A stretch of 64,000 nt of DNA from JAVVEZ01 sp032250895. Lineage in GTDB: Bacteria > Pseudomonadota > Gammaproteobacteria > Pseudomonadales > Pseudohongiellaceae. The notes beneath the pieces were generated by a model. The model was not told the origin of the DNA. It saw only the letters and a program-made list of their open reading frames with translations, and did no database searches. This document shows positions 1-8,626 of this stretch, in pieces. The DNA lies in contig JAVVEZ010000001.1 in assembly GCA_032250895.1 (NCBI GenBank), forward strand, positions 1 through 64,000, in the 5' to 3' direction. The translations under genes were made by a program, and so were the position numbers. How positions within the stretch are numbered: the first letter of the stretch is position 1; each line of letters begins with the position of its first letter.

Positions 1-315
1 ACCGATGTGCACGACAAAAATGGCGACCAGCATCGTCACTGCCAGCACGGCAGCCGCCGGGCGTACCAGCAGCCCAATCAGCAGCGCCAGGCCGCCGAAG
101 AATTCCGCAGACCCGGCCAATGCCGCCATCAGCACACCGGGTTCGAGCCCGATCGAGGCCATGTAGCCTCCCGTACCTTTCAGGCCATAGCCGCCAAACC
201 AACCAAACAATTTCTGCGCACCGTGGGCAACGAAGATCGCCCCCAGCGGCAGCCGCAGTGCCAGCGCGGACAGGTCATTGTGGCTTCCAGGGTTCAGTAT
301 TTTTGTAATTTTCAT
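1..315 (-). CDS. DoxX family membrane protein (partial, C-terminus off the window)
   Basis: The reverse strand encodes 105 residues starting MKITKILNPGS and continuing off the left edge. The family is recognised from the run GAIFVAHGAQKLFGWFGGYG, typical of DoxX/YqjF-type four-helix inner-membrane proteins, followed by the hydrophobic segments FFGGLALLIGLLVRP and AVLAVTMLVAIFVVHIG. The ATG at 315 is preceded by a clear AAGGAG ribosome site. The gene is divergent from a LysR regulator across 142 bp. In E. coli the LysR protein YhaJ controls a DoxX-family gene (known from memory), so regulation by the neighbour is a reasonable inference. Exact function is unknown; DoxX-like proteins are linked to redox or thiol stress and to detoxification of aromatic compounds. 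Confidence 0.85.
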   Translation of the reverse strand, partial: MKITKILNPGSHNDLSALALRLPLGAIFVAHGAQKLFGWFGGYGLKGTGGYMASIGLEPGVLMAALAGSAEFFGGLALLIGLLVRPAAAVLAVTMLVAIFVVHIG

Positions 316-351
316 TGCTTGCTCCTTGTGTCAGTTGAATGGGCTGATTAC

Positions 352-366
352 TTGGGTAGTACCCAA
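352..366. promoter_or_regulatory. Candidate LysR operator: TTGGGT-AGT-ACCCAA palindrome
   Basis: A perfect 6-bp inverted repeat with a 3-bp spacer lies in the divergent doxX/lysR intergenic region, just downstream (on the minus strand) of a TATAGT hexamer at about 371-376 that could be the doxX -10 element. LysR-type regulators commonly bind interrupted palindromes next to divergent targets. The assignment is inferred from position and symmetry only. Confidence 0.35.
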
Positions 367-457
367 TGGCGCCACTATAGGCTTGCCCTGCACAGGAAAA
401 AAGCGGAACATTTTGAAGTATCGATTCAATTTATCTGAACATTATTCTGAGGCCCGC

Positions 458-1420
458 ATGCACCACGCCATCACACTGGATGCCCTGCTCGTGCTTGACT
501 TCATCGACAAGAAGGGCAGTTTCAACGGCGCGGCGCAGGCACTGCACCGGGTACCCTCTGCTCTGACCTACACAATCCAGAAGCTGGAGACGGATCTCGA
601 CATCAAGCTGTTCGACCGCAGCGGCCGCCGGGCCGTACTGACTGTGGCTGGCCAATTGCTGCTGGAACAGGGCCGCACGCTGCTGCAGGCAGCCGGCCGA
701 CTGGAAGAAACACTGAAGCAAGTGGAGTCCGGTTGGGAAACCCATGTACGCATCGCACGCGACACCATCCTGCCACTGCGACCCCTGCTGGAAAAGATTC
801 GTGCCTTCAACGCGCTGGATCACAATGTAGCCGTGCATGTCAGCGAGGAAGTTCTGGGTGGCACCTGGGATGCCTTGGTGGCCGACCGCTGTGATCTCTC
901 TCTCGGCGCCAGCGGCGAACCGCCGGAGAGCAGGTTCGAATGCAGAAAACTGGGCGACGTCGAATTCGTGTTTGCGGTAGCGCCAGGGCATCCACTGACG
1001 CTGCACAAGGGGCCGGTGACAGCTGCCGCCATCAGGGCCTTTCCGACCGTCGTTGCCGCCGACTCATCGCTGACCATTCCCGGTCGCTCCAGTGGCATCC
1101 TCGACAGTCGCCAGCTGATACGTGTGTCGAACATGGCCAGCAAGCTGGAAGCGCAGATATTGGGGGTAGGGGTCGGCTTCGTTCCACGTCATCTTGCCGT
1201 CGATCTGCTGGAAAAAAAACAGCTGGTCGCGCTGCCGTGTACAGTACCGCGTCCGTCGATGCCGATCTACATGGCTTGGCGCAGGGAGAATACCGGCAAG
1301 GCATTGGCCTGGTTTGTGGTGGCGCTGAACACGGTGCTCTGGCTGCACGTGCCGGGCTCCCGCACCAACAAACAAGATCCTTCAATGAAAACCGCTGAAC
1401 ATCGATTAAAGGCGCCCTAA
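458..1420 (+). CDS. LysR-family transcriptional regulator
   Basis: 320 residues. The N-terminal winged helix-turn-helix spans about residues 5-62, with the hallmark spacing of FNGAAQALHRVPSALTYTIQKLE and FDRSGRRAVLTVAG. A periplasmic-binding-protein-like effector domain follows (about 90-300). An in-frame start further upstream (278) would add 60 residues before the HTH, which is unusual for the family, so the ATG at 458, giving MHHAITLDALLVL, is preferred. The gene diverges from a DoxX membrane protein and resembles the E. coli YhaJ type, so it probably controls that neighbour. The effector is unknown. Confidence 0.88.
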   Translation: MHHAITLDALLVLDFIDKKGSFNGAAQALHRVPSALTYTIQKLETDLDIKLFDRSGRRAVLTVAGQLLLEQGRTLLQAAGRLEETLKQVESGWETHVRIARDTILPLRPLLEKIRAFNALDHNVAVHVSEEVLGGTWDALVADRCDLSLGASGEPPESRFECRKLGDVEFVFAVAPGHPLTLHKGPVTAAAIRAFPTVVAADSSLTIPGRSSGILDSRQLIRVSNMASKLEAQILGVGVGFVPRHLAVDLLEKKQLVALPCTVPRPSMPIYMAWRRENTGKALAWFVVALNTVLWLHVPGSRTNKQDPSMKTAEHRLKAP

Positions 1421-1479
1421 ATTCCTGATTCTATTGTGCTGTGCAGTTTTTATCCGTGAAATATCCGGATTAGGGAGGC

Positions 1480-1938
1480 TCACAGACTGTTCCTGACCGC
1501 CAGTTTGGTCTTGATGAAATCACTGTGCGAAACATAAAGCAGTTCCGCCACCTTGCGAATCATGTGCTCCTCGTAACGATCCAGATTGCCATCGGCAAAA
1601 GCCAGCTCCCACATGTTGCGGATCAGTTGAACTTTTTCGTCACGGTCATAACCCTGGTTGATCAGACTGGTGAACTGATACAGGGAGGTAGCCTCGTGTG
1701 CTTCCTGTTCGGCCAGTACCAGCAACTGGTCCAGCATTTCCCGTGTCAGATCGAACTTTTGTTCGAGGAGAACGAGCAGGGCTCCCGTTTCCACGTCGCT
1801 GATGGTCTGATCAGACTTGCAGAGTTCTATCAGTAGCGCTGCACTGGCCAGTTGCAGCTTGCAGACGGCGTCTTCATCCTGGGTTTTTTCAGGGGGCTGC
1901 AGGTAGGTTTCAAAAAACCTGCTGATACTTGCTAACAT
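1480..1938 (-). CDS. TerB-family (tellurite-resistance TerB-like) protein
   Basis: 152 residues, all helical in appearance and acidic, with the TerB-like pattern of paired acidic helices: ALLIELCKSDQTISDVE near residue 35 and NMWELAFADGNLDRYEEHM near residue 107. There is no signal peptide or membrane segment. TerB domains bind metal through acidic residues and occur in stress and surveillance systems; a stand-alone TerB of about 150 residues is common in proteobacteria and does not imply tellurite resistance. It is the last gene of a minus-strand group: its ATG sits 29 nt inside the end of dusA, behind a good AGGAGA site, so translation is probably coupled to dusA. No other ter genes are present. 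Confidence 0.75.
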   Translation of the reverse strand: MLASISRFFETYLQPPEKTQDEDAVCKLQLASAALLIELCKSDQTISDVETGALLVLLEQKFDLTREMLDQLLVLAEQEAHEATSLYQFTSLINQGYDRDEKVQLIRNMWELAFADGNLDRYEEHMIRKVAELLYVSHSDFIKTKLAVRNSL

Positions 1939-2944
1939 GGTTTTCTCCTGTTATCACTGCGCCTGGCAGTGATTCCACCAGAGCCACGGCTTCATGCAGG
2001 GTGTCAAGCCCGGCGTCGTGACAATGTGCATGTTCACTCAGATAGCGGCGAAACTTTCTGGCTCCGGGCAGTCCCTGGTACAGACCCAGAATATGCCGTG
2101 TCATGTGCTTGAGAATAACGCCGTTGGCCAGTTCACGCTCAGCATAGAGATAAAAATTTTCCAGGACCTGGGCCCGTGAAAGGGGGGAATTCTCGCAGGC
2201 ATAAAACTCCCGGTCAACGGCTGCGAGAAAATAAGGATTCTGATACGCCTCTCTTCCTACCATGACGCCGTCAACCCGGGTCAACAGTTCTTTCGCCTGG
2301 GCAATGGAAGTGATGCCGCCGTTGATGATTATCTCCAGATTCGGAAAATTTTCCTTTATTTTGAATACACGGTCATAATTTAGAGGAGGAATTTCCCGGT
2401 TTTCCTTGGGGCTGAGACCGTTCAGAATGGCAATACGGGCATGAACAATGAAGGTTTCGCAGCCGGCCGCCGCCACCTGCTCGATGAAGGCATGGAGTTC
2501 TTCATAGGAATCCATATCATCAATGCCGATTCGACATTTCACGGTAACAGGGATACTGACTGCATCACGCATGGCCTTGATGCAATCGGCAACGAGTGCG
2601 GGCTCGGCCATCAGGCAGGCACCAATGCGGCCGTTCTGCACCCGGTCACTCGGACAACCCACATTGAGATTGATTTCCTGAAAGCCTGATCGTTCGGCAA
2701 GCCGGCTGCATTGGGCAAGATCTGTGGGTTTGTTGCCGCCCAGTTGCAGCGCCAGAGGCTGTTCAAAGGGATCGAAACGCAGAAAGCGCGAGCGATTGCC
2801 ATGCAACAAAGCTCCAGTTGTCACCATTTCCGTATAGAGCAGGGCATGACGGCTGATCAGGCGCAGGAAATACCGGCAATGACGGTCAGTCCAGTCCATC
2901 ATCGGTGCTACGCAGAATGTATGAAGATCGTTTGTCATGGCCAT
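1910..2944 (-). CDS. dusA: tRNA-dihydrouridine(20/20a) synthase DusA
   Basis: 344 residues from the chosen start. DusA is an FMN flavoenzyme that reduces U20/U20a in the tRNA D-loop using NADPH. The sequence shows the FMN-barrel opening FCVAPMMDWTDRHCRYFLR, the motif LNVGCPSDRVQNGRIGACLM carrying the catalytic Cys (about residue 110), the FMN-phosphate loop IINGGITS and DGVMVGREAYQNP. The open frame extends to 3040, but that would run into the upstream SEC-C gene. The ATG at 2944 (or a second at 2938) begins just after that gene's stop and fits the family N-terminus. The ribosome site is weak. The 3' end overlaps the TerB gene by 29 nt. Confidence 0.93.
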   Translation of the reverse strand: MAMTNDLHTFCVAPMMDWTDRHCRYFLRLISRHALLYTEMVTTGALLHGNRSRFLRFDPFEQPLALQLGGNKPTDLAQCSRLAERSGFQEINLNVGCPSDRVQNGRIGACLMAEPALVADCIKAMRDAVSIPVTVKCRIGIDDMDSYEELHAFIEQVAAAGCETFIVHARIAILNGLSPKENREIPPLNYDRVFKIKENFPNLEIIINGGITSIAQAKELLTRVDGVMVGREAYQNPYFLAAVDREFYACENSPLSRAQVLENFYLYAERELANGVILKHMTRHILGLYQGLPGARKFRRYLSEHAHCHDAGLDTLHEAVALVESLPGAVITGENHVSKYQQVF

Positions 2945-2975
2945 TGGTGCTTTGAGTCGTTGCAGCCGGAGCCTG

Positions 2976-4355
2976 TCACTCGCCCCGCAGTAGAAAGTAA
3001 ATTCCGCTGTTAAGACAGGGCGGGTGCAGGACATTGTCATTGCTGATGAAAAGTTCTGCCAGGTCCGCTATGTCGACCGGCACAGCAGCCTGCTTGTTGA
3101 CCAGGATTTTTTGCGTCTGACGTTTCACATGGCCACCGTTGGCGTCGATAAAGCGACGCCCGAGAACCACAGCGCTGATCGATGCGGGAAGTTCCGATGC
3201 CAGGCTGTCCATCAGCGCAAGGGTTTGCGTATCGTGCTCGGGGTCATACCAACTGTTGCGTTCAAGAATAATATGTGCAACAAGGGGGATTTTGCTTGCG
3301 CCGGCGTTGTCGGCCGCTTTTGCGAGCTGCGTTTTCAGATTTTCTGCCAAGGCTGCGCCATCCACGGCAAAGGTGTGAATCAGATATTCCTGCTGCTTGA
3401 GCGAGGCGATGATATTGCCCGCCTCATCGGCGTTGGCGGCAAGTTTGCGAACGTGCAATTCGGCAGCGAGACAGAGCTGATGGTGCAGGGCCGGGGTTCT
3501 TTTCACTTGGTCCAGCAGGGCTTGACGGCCCTTGAAGCTCTCCAGCGTTGCAATGGCAAGACCCAGGTCGACCAGGTAATGCAGGGCCGGATCCGAACAC
3601 AGGACGCCGTTGGCCAGTACCGCCAGGTGAAAAGCCGGGAACCAGTCGGGGCTGACCTCCGGTGTCAGGGCCGCATTCATCAGCGCCTCTTTTTTGCCAA
3701 GGGCTCTCTGGTAGACGGCTTCAACCCATTCATGACCAAAGACCGGTCTCAGGCTGGCCAGCGCGTTCTTCACGGTCTGCGGGCTGAAGCCTGAGACTTC
3801 AAGCTGGGGATCAGCATCCAGGCGGGTTTCTATCCTGTCCCACAAGGTGGACCAGTCGGGGCTGATTATCTGCAGCAGGCGCGGCCGATAGGAGACCGTG
3901 TAGGGTGTACAGGGACCGGCATCATGCTGCTGGATCCACTTGACCGCTGAGGCTTGTGAAAGCGCTTGCGTGGTATCCACTTCGGCCTTGACGGTCAGCG
4001 CTTGCAGACTGGACAGGACACCTTCGATAAGCGTCTTGCCGAGAGCTTCGGCATTGAAACGTTTGGGTTTGTTGTTTTTCCAGCCAAACTGCTGGATGCG
4101 CCAGTTCCCGCCGTCCAGCGGTTCCAGGATCATCAGGAAGAGACATTCCACGCTGCCGATGAACAGGGAGCCATTGACGACCAGGCGCGTAGTGCCGGAG
4201 GACAGTTCGGGCGTAAAGACGATACTGGTAAAGCGATAAACCGTTTCCACCCTGGGGGCTTGCTGGGCGTTCAGGAGCGCAGGATCACCGTGGCAGTGCT
4301 TGTATTTTTTGCCACTGCCGCAGCTGCACGGACTGTTTCGTTCAATTCTGGCCAT
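2976..4355 (-). CDS. SEC-C motif protein of unknown function
   Basis: 459 residues from the preferred ATG at 4355. The only recognisable domain is the extreme N-terminal SEC-C zinc motif, RNSPCSCGSGKKYKHCHG (residues 6-23), the same C-x-C-x8-C-H ligand set that ends SecA. The remaining roughly 430 residues are soluble, largely helical and match nothing I recognise. The open frame allows an earlier ATG at 4421, but the added residues do not resemble the SEC-C N-terminus. The gene is followed 31 bp later by dusA and then TerB in the same direction. SEC-C motifs are thought to mediate zinc binding and contact with ribosomes or protein partners; any role beyond that is guesswork. Confidence 0.72.
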   Translation of the reverse strand: MARIERNSPCSCGSGKKYKHCHGDPALLNAQQAPRVETVYRFTSIVFTPELSSGTTRLVVNGSLFIGSVECLFLMILEPLDGGNWRIQQFGWKNNKPKRFNAEALGKTLIEGVLSSLQALTVKAEVDTTQALSQASAVKWIQQHDAGPCTPYTVSYRPRLLQIISPDWSTLWDRIETRLDADPQLEVSGFSPQTVKNALASLRPVFGHEWVEAVYQRALGKKEALMNAALTPEVSPDWFPAFHLAVLANGVLCSDPALHYLVDLGLAIATLESFKGRQALLDQVKRTPALHHQLCLAAELHVRKLAANADEAGNIIASLKQQEYLIHTFAVDGAALAENLKTQLAKAADNAGASKIPLVAHIILERNSWYDPEHDTQTLALMDSLASELPASISAVVLGRRFIDANGGHVKRQTQKILVNKQAAVPVDIADLAELFISNDNVLHPPCLNSGIYFLLRGE

Positions 4356-4494
4356 TATCAAGAAGTCTCTGGAAATTCTGTGGTATTTAAGGCTTGTGTT
4401 GGACAAGGAAGGAATTATCACACATCAAGGACTTTTGCGGGCATAGATTTACACCAAAATGAGACTTGTTTGCTTATGCCCATGAAAGATTCGA

Positions 4495-4523
4495 TTGTTA
4501 ATGAGGGCCTTTTATTGTACTTT
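4495..4523 (+). promoter_or_regulatory. Candidate sigma-70 promoter for the YceI gene
   Basis: TTGTTA (4495-4500) and TACTTT (4518-4523) are separated by exactly 17 bp, 44 bp before the YceI start codon, in an AT-rich stretch. The -35 is a fair match and the -10 is weak. Confidence 0.35.
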
Positions 4524-4567
4524 GCTCGCCTTGAAAATGATGTCGTTAACAAACCTGGAGAATTATA

Positions 4568-5134
4568 ATGATGAAACATCTGAAAGGCTTGGCCTTGTTG
4601 CTCGTGCTCTCTGCCAATGGCAGTTTCGCCGCTGATTACGTGATTGATGGTAGCGGTGAGGGGATGCATGCCTCTGTCAACTTCAAGGCTTCCCACATCG
4701 GGATCAGTTCATTGTGGGGGCGTTTCAACGATCTGCGGGGCCGCTTCAGCTACGATGCTGCAAATCTGGGGGCTTCCAGCATCGAAGTGACCATCGATCC
4801 TGCCAGCATCGATACCAACCATGAAGCCCGTAATACACATCTGAAAAGTGCGGATTTCCTGGATGTGGAGAAATATCCTGAGATCAAATTTGTCAGCACG
4901 GGCTTTAAAGTCAAGGGTGATGGGGTGGCAACGGTAAGTGGCGATCTCACCTTGCACGGGGTCACCAGGAGCATCAGTTTTGATGTGCACCGGACTGGCG
5001 AAGGTGATTCTCCTTTCGGCGATTACCGCGTTGGTTTTGAAGGCAGCGTGGTGCTGGCCCTGGCAGATTTTGGCATCAGCCCCATCTCGCCCGAGATAGA
5101 ACTGTTTTTGGCCATCGAAGGTGTTCGTCAATAA
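4568..5134 (+). CDS. YceI-family periplasmic protein
   Basis: 188 residues: a signal peptide (about 1-22, cleavage near NGSFA-ADYVID) followed by a full YceI beta-barrel domain. Family features seen include the start DYVID, VNFKASHIGISSLWGRFNDL, the strand IDPASIDTNHEARNTHLKSADFLDVEKYPEIKF and the end FGISPISPEIELFLAIEG. YceI proteins are lipocalin-like barrels; characterised members bind isoprenoid or lipid-like amphiphiles in the periplasm. An ATG-ATG pair at 4568/4571 follows a GGAG site. It is a single-gene unit with its own candidate promoter upstream and a strong terminator downstream. The ligand is unknown. Confidence 0.92.
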   Translation: MMKHLKGLALLLVLSANGSFAADYVIDGSGEGMHASVNFKASHIGISSLWGRFNDLRGRFSYDAANLGASSIEVTIDPASIDTNHEARNTHLKSADFLDVEKYPEIKFVSTGFKVKGDGVATVSGDLTLHGVTRSISFDVHRTGEGDSPFGDYRVGFEGSVVLALADFGISPISPEIELFLAIEGVRQ

Positions 5135-5160
5135 GCCGGAGATTTGCTGAAAGATTTGAA

Positions 5161-5187
5161 AACCGGGCATTGCCCGGTTTTTTTTGC
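5161..5187. terminator. Rho-independent terminator after the YceI gene (possibly bidirectional)
   Basis: The stem AACCGGGCA / TGCCCGGTT closes a very tight loop and is followed by an eight-T run on the plus strand. It sits between the convergent YceI gene and the minus-strand operon that ends at 5195, so it may also stop that operon. Confidence 0.85.
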
Positions 5188-5194
5188 CTGAAAA

Positions 5195-6034
5195 TCAGTC
5201 TTTCTGCCGGACACTGAGCGCCGTCAGAATGGCGTCGAAATCCGGTTCTTCCATGGTTTTGAAGTCTGCCAGGCGCTGGTAGATTTCCGCAGCGCCCAGA
5301 TGAATGCCGGTGGGCATTCCCACGGCGTCAAGCGTACTGGCAATTTCCAGCATTTCAGGTTTGAAGCGCCAGGCTTTACGGGCGATGCCCTGGATGCGTT
5401 TTTGCGTTTGCAAGGAAAAACCAGGGTTATGGCGTTCCCACTGCTTTTCCAGCGCGTCTCTGACACCCAGTTGTTCGGCTGCGCCCAGGATGGTGGCAAG
5501 CAGGGCTACAGTACCCTTGTTGTTGGCGGCAAAACACATTTTCAGCGCGGAAGCCTTGCCCACTTCAGCGCCCAGTATGTCTGTTTCCATCGGTCCCTGG
5601 CTGAAGCAGGCGGCCACTTCGGAGGCAGCGGTGCCGGCGAGATAGAGCCAGGTCGTCCCGGCTTGCCAGGCCGGCAGGCCAATGATGCCGCCATCCACGA
5701 AGCGAATGCCTGCCGCCGTCATGTTCCCGGCTATGCGCATGAGTGTCTGTGGGGACACGGCATTGAAATCGGCATAAATGCCCCGGAAGCCGCTGTGCAT
5801 GACCGCAGCGGCCAGCGCTTCGGCCGCATGGGGTGGGCATACGGAGAAAATGATGTCGCAGGTACTGCTCAGGGCCTCCAATGAAGAGCAGTCCTGTAAG
5901 TTGAAGGACTCAGCCCGCCGGCGGGTATCGGCACTTCGACCAGCGCTCACCCAGTACACCTCGTGGCCGGCATTGAGCGTGGAAGCTGCCACCGAAATAC
6001 CCATTTCGCCAGGATGCAGGATACCGATGTTCAT
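5195..6034 (-). CDS. NAD(P)-dependent oxidoreductase, beta-hydroxyacid dehydrogenase type with DUF1932-like C-terminus
   Basis: 279 residues. The N-terminal Rossmann fold starts MNIGILHPGEMGISVAAS, a variant of the GxGxMG dinucleotide loop, followed by the 6-phosphogluconate/hydroxyisobutyrate dehydrogenase features VDGGIIGLPAW and the helical lysine region GKASALKMCFAANNKG (about residues 160-175). The C-terminal half looks like DUF1932, found in small dehydrogenases of unknown substrate. Its start codon overlaps the roxA stop by 4 nt (ATGA), so the two are translationally coupled. It is the last gene of the mnmA-hflD-purB-roxA operon and is not part of that operon in E. coli. Substrate unknown. 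Confidence 0.75.
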   Translation of the reverse strand: MNIGILHPGEMGISVAASTLNAGHEVYWVSAGRSADTRRRAESFNLQDCSSLEALSSTCDIIFSVCPPHAAEALAAAVMHSGFRGIYADFNAVSPQTLMRIAGNMTAAGIRFVDGGIIGLPAWQAGTTWLYLAGTAASEVAACFSQGPMETDILGAEVGKASALKMCFAANNKGTVALLATILGAAEQLGVRDALEKQWERHNPGFSLQTQKRIQGIARKAWRFKPEMLEIASTLDAVGMPTGIHLGAAEIYQRLADFKTMEEPDFDAILTALSVRQKD

Positions 6035-7188
6035 GTGGTTTCGGTCTCGATCAGACTGCCCTGATTATAGAGTTCAGCCAGCAGGTTCAGACAATCAGGC
6101 TCTGTGCTGAGATCTTCCAGCTCGAGCGTGTCATTCCAGGCATTCAACTGCATCAGCAGGGTCTTGAGCGGCTCTGAGGCATGGGGCAGGGAAAAACTCC
6201 GGCCATCGGCAAAGCAATAGAGCTCCTGCGCCACATTCTGCCAGGCAAAGCGGGAGGCCGGGTTTTTTTCCAGACGCATGCCCTGTTCCAGGGCTTGTTG
6301 CAGGCTCTGGCCATCCAGTTCAAATTCGGGGGCTTCCAGCAATTGCGGCACCTTGGGTTCACTCATGTAGCGGCCGAACCACAGGGCCAGTGCCTGCTCA
6401 TCAGCCAGCAAAGGTCTGAGCAGTGCAGACAGTTTGCCGATGGCTGCGGCGCTGATTTCACCGTCGTTTTGCACAGGTATGAGATCAGGATCGCTGAAGC
6501 GCTGGTCTTCGGTCAAGGTCAGACATAGTTCATCCGTGTAATGGCTCAGAATTTCGCTCAAAGACGGCGCCCTGAAACCAATCGAGTAACTGAGACTGTC
6601 ATCCCGGGAAATCCCGTAATGGGCGACTCCCGGTGGAATATACAGGACATCCCCCGGGTACAATTCCCATTCAGCGTTTGTTTCGAAGTGCTTGAGAATT
6701 TTGAGCCCGGAATGCTTGCTGTCCAGTTCACTGCCGCTGTCACAGTGCTGCCCGATTTTCCAGCGTCGTGAGCCCTGGCCCTGAATGATGAAAACATCGT
6801 AGTAATCAAAATGTGGGCCCACACCGGCATTTTTTGTGGCGTAGCTCACCATGATATCGTTAATGCGCCAGCGTGGGATGAAGGCGACTTCTGCCAGCAG
6901 TTTTTTGACGGCGGGAAACCAGTGATCCACGGCCTGCACCAGCAGGGTCCAGCCCTGCTCTGGCAGGCTGGTAAAATCGTTCTCGGCAAAGGGACCGGTT
7001 TTGAGCTCCCAGGTATTTTCCCGCTGCCATACCAGGCGCGCTTCCGCCTCTTCTTCGCAGGCCAGTCCCGCCAGTTCTTCCGGTGAAATAGGATCGACAA
7101 AGGCGGGCAGGGCCTGATGCAGCAACAGAGGCTTTTTTTGCCAGTATCGGGTCAGGAATTCTTCCGGACTGAGATGGCCGCTGAGCAT
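6031..7188 (-). CDS. roxA: Ribosomal protein uL16 (L16) arginine 3-hydroxylase RoxA (YcfD)
   Basis: 385 residues, cupin_4/JmjC-like 2-oxoglutarate oxygenase. The iron facial triad is visible as H126 and D128 in GVGPHFDYYDVF and H190 in IPPGVAHYG. E. coli YcfD hydroxylates an arginine of L16 in the 50S subunit. The N-terminus LTRYWQKKPLLLHQALP is the family signature, and the C-terminal third is the winged-helix dimer and substrate region. The start ATG shares one base with the purB stop (TGATG). In E. coli ycfD also lies downstream of purB, but with phoPQ in between; here purB and roxA are directly fused in translation. Confidence 0.93.
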   Translation of the reverse strand: MLSGHLSPEEFLTRYWQKKPLLLHQALPAFVDPISPEELAGLACEEEAEARLVWQRENTWELKTGPFAENDFTSLPEQGWTLLVQAVDHWFPAVKKLLAEVAFIPRWRINDIMVSYATKNAGVGPHFDYYDVFIIQGQGSRRWKIGQHCDSGSELDSKHSGLKILKHFETNAEWELYPGDVLYIPPGVAHYGISRDDSLSYSIGFRAPSLSEILSHYTDELCLTLTEDQRFSDPDLIPVQNDGEISAAAIGKLSALLRPLLADEQALALWFGRYMSEPKVPQLLEAPEFELDGQSLQQALEQGMRLEKNPASRFAWQNVAQELYCFADGRSFSLPHASEPLKTLLMQLNAWNDTLELEDLSTEPDCLNLLAELYNQGSLIETETT

Positions 7189-8555
7189 CAGATTTTTCTG
7201 GCTTGACTGGCCGCGTTGCCGATGTAGTTATCCGGGCGCAGTTCTTTCAAAGCCTGCCTGGCGGCGGCGGGAATATCCAGGGTATCGACAAACTGCCGGA
7301 GGACTTGCTGGTCGATGGCATTGCCCCGGGTCAGGGCTTTCAGTTTTTCATAGGGTTGATCGATGTCGTAGCGGCGCATGACGGTCTGGATTGCCTCCGC
7401 CAGCACCTCCCAGCTGTTGTTCAGGTCTGCCAGCATGGCATCGGCGTTGACCAGCAGTTTGGAGATGCCCTTGAGCGTGGCCTGGTAGGCGATGACGCTG
7501 TGGGCAAGTCCGGTGCCGATGTTTCTCAGTACCGTGGAGTCAGTGAGATCACGCTGCCAGCGGGAAATCGGCAGCTTTTCAGCCAGATGTTGCATCAGGG
7601 CATTGGCGATGCCCAGGTTGCCTTCGGAGTTCTCGAAATCAATGGGATTGACCTTGTGAGGCATGGTGGAGGAGCCGACTTCGCCGGCAACGGTTTGCTG
7701 ACGGAAATAGCCCAGGGAGATATAGCCCCAGATATCCCGGTCAAAGTCGATCAGAATGGTATTGAAACGGCAGACGGCGGCAAACAGCTCGGCGATATAG
7801 TCGTGGGGCTCGATCTGGGTGGTATAGGGGTTCCAGGTCAGGCCCAGGGCCGCGATCACCGTGCGGGCCTGGGCCTCCCAGTCCACCTCGGGGTAAGCGA
7901 CCAGATGGGCATTGTAATTGCCGACGGCGCCGTTGATTTTTCCGAGCAGGCTCACTGCCTGTATTTGTTCATATTGCCTTTGCAGACGGGCAACGGTATT
8001 GGCGAATTCCTTGCCCATGGTGCTGGGGGATGCGGTCTGGCCATGCGTGCGGGAGAGTAGGGGCAGCTCCGCATAATCATGGGCCTTGCTGCGAATTGCC
8101 GTGATGACCTGCTGGAGCATGGGCAGCAGCACCCGTTCGCGGCTTTCGTTCAGCATCAGGGCATAGGCAAGATTGTTGATATCCTCCGAGGTGCAGGCAA
8201 AATGTACGAATTCCCTGATCTTCGCCAGCTCGGGCTGCTCCGCCAGTTTGTCCTTGATGAAGTATTCCACCGCCTTGACGTCGTGATTGGTCACGGCTTC
8301 CCGGTTTTTGATGTCCTGGGCATCGCTCTCACTGAAGCCACTGATAAGTTGTTCCAGAAAATTCTGAGCGGGCCCGGACAGCGGGGGAACTTCAGCAATC
8401 AGGGGGTTGGCGGCCAATTGCTGAAACCAGCGGATTTCCACCACGACCCGATAGCGGATCAGTCCATATTCACTGAAATAGGGACTCAGGGAGGCAGTCT
8501 TACTGCGATAACGGCCATCGATGGGGGAAATGGCATTGAGCGGGCTCAGGGGCAT
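7188..8555 (-). CDS. purB: Adenylosuccinate lyase
   Basis: 455 residues, the same size as E. coli PurB. It cleaves adenylosuccinate and SAICAR in purine synthesis. The lyase-superfamily signature SSTMPHKVNP occurs at about residues 295-304, with the THGQTASPSTMGKE helix near 170 and the N-terminal LNAISPIDGRYRSKT typical of the proteobacterial long form. The start at 8555 gives the family N-terminus. hflD lies 71 bp upstream and roxA overlaps the stop by 1 nt, so it belongs to the mnmA-hflD-purB-roxA operon. Confidence 0.97.
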   Translation of the reverse strand: MPLSPLNAISPIDGRYRSKTASLSPYFSEYGLIRYRVVVEIRWFQQLAANPLIAEVPPLSGPAQNFLEQLISGFSESDAQDIKNREAVTNHDVKAVEYFIKDKLAEQPELAKIREFVHFACTSEDINNLAYALMLNESRERVLLPMLQQVITAIRSKAHDYAELPLLSRTHGQTASPSTMGKEFANTVARLQRQYEQIQAVSLLGKINGAVGNYNAHLVAYPEVDWEAQARTVIAALGLTWNPYTTQIEPHDYIAELFAAVCRFNTILIDFDRDIWGYISLGYFRQQTVAGEVGSSTMPHKVNPIDFENSEGNLGIANALMQHLAEKLPISRWQRDLTDSTVLRNIGTGLAHSVIAYQATLKGISKLLVNADAMLADLNNSWEVLAEAIQTVMRRYDIDQPYEKLKALTRGNAIDQQVLRQFVDTLDIPAAARQALKELRPDNYIGNAASQARKI

Positions 8556-8626
8556 GTAGGGTCTCGAATCGGGCAGCCTGTGAAAGAATGCAATGATACC
8601 CGATTTATGCTGCTCAGTCCTTGATG

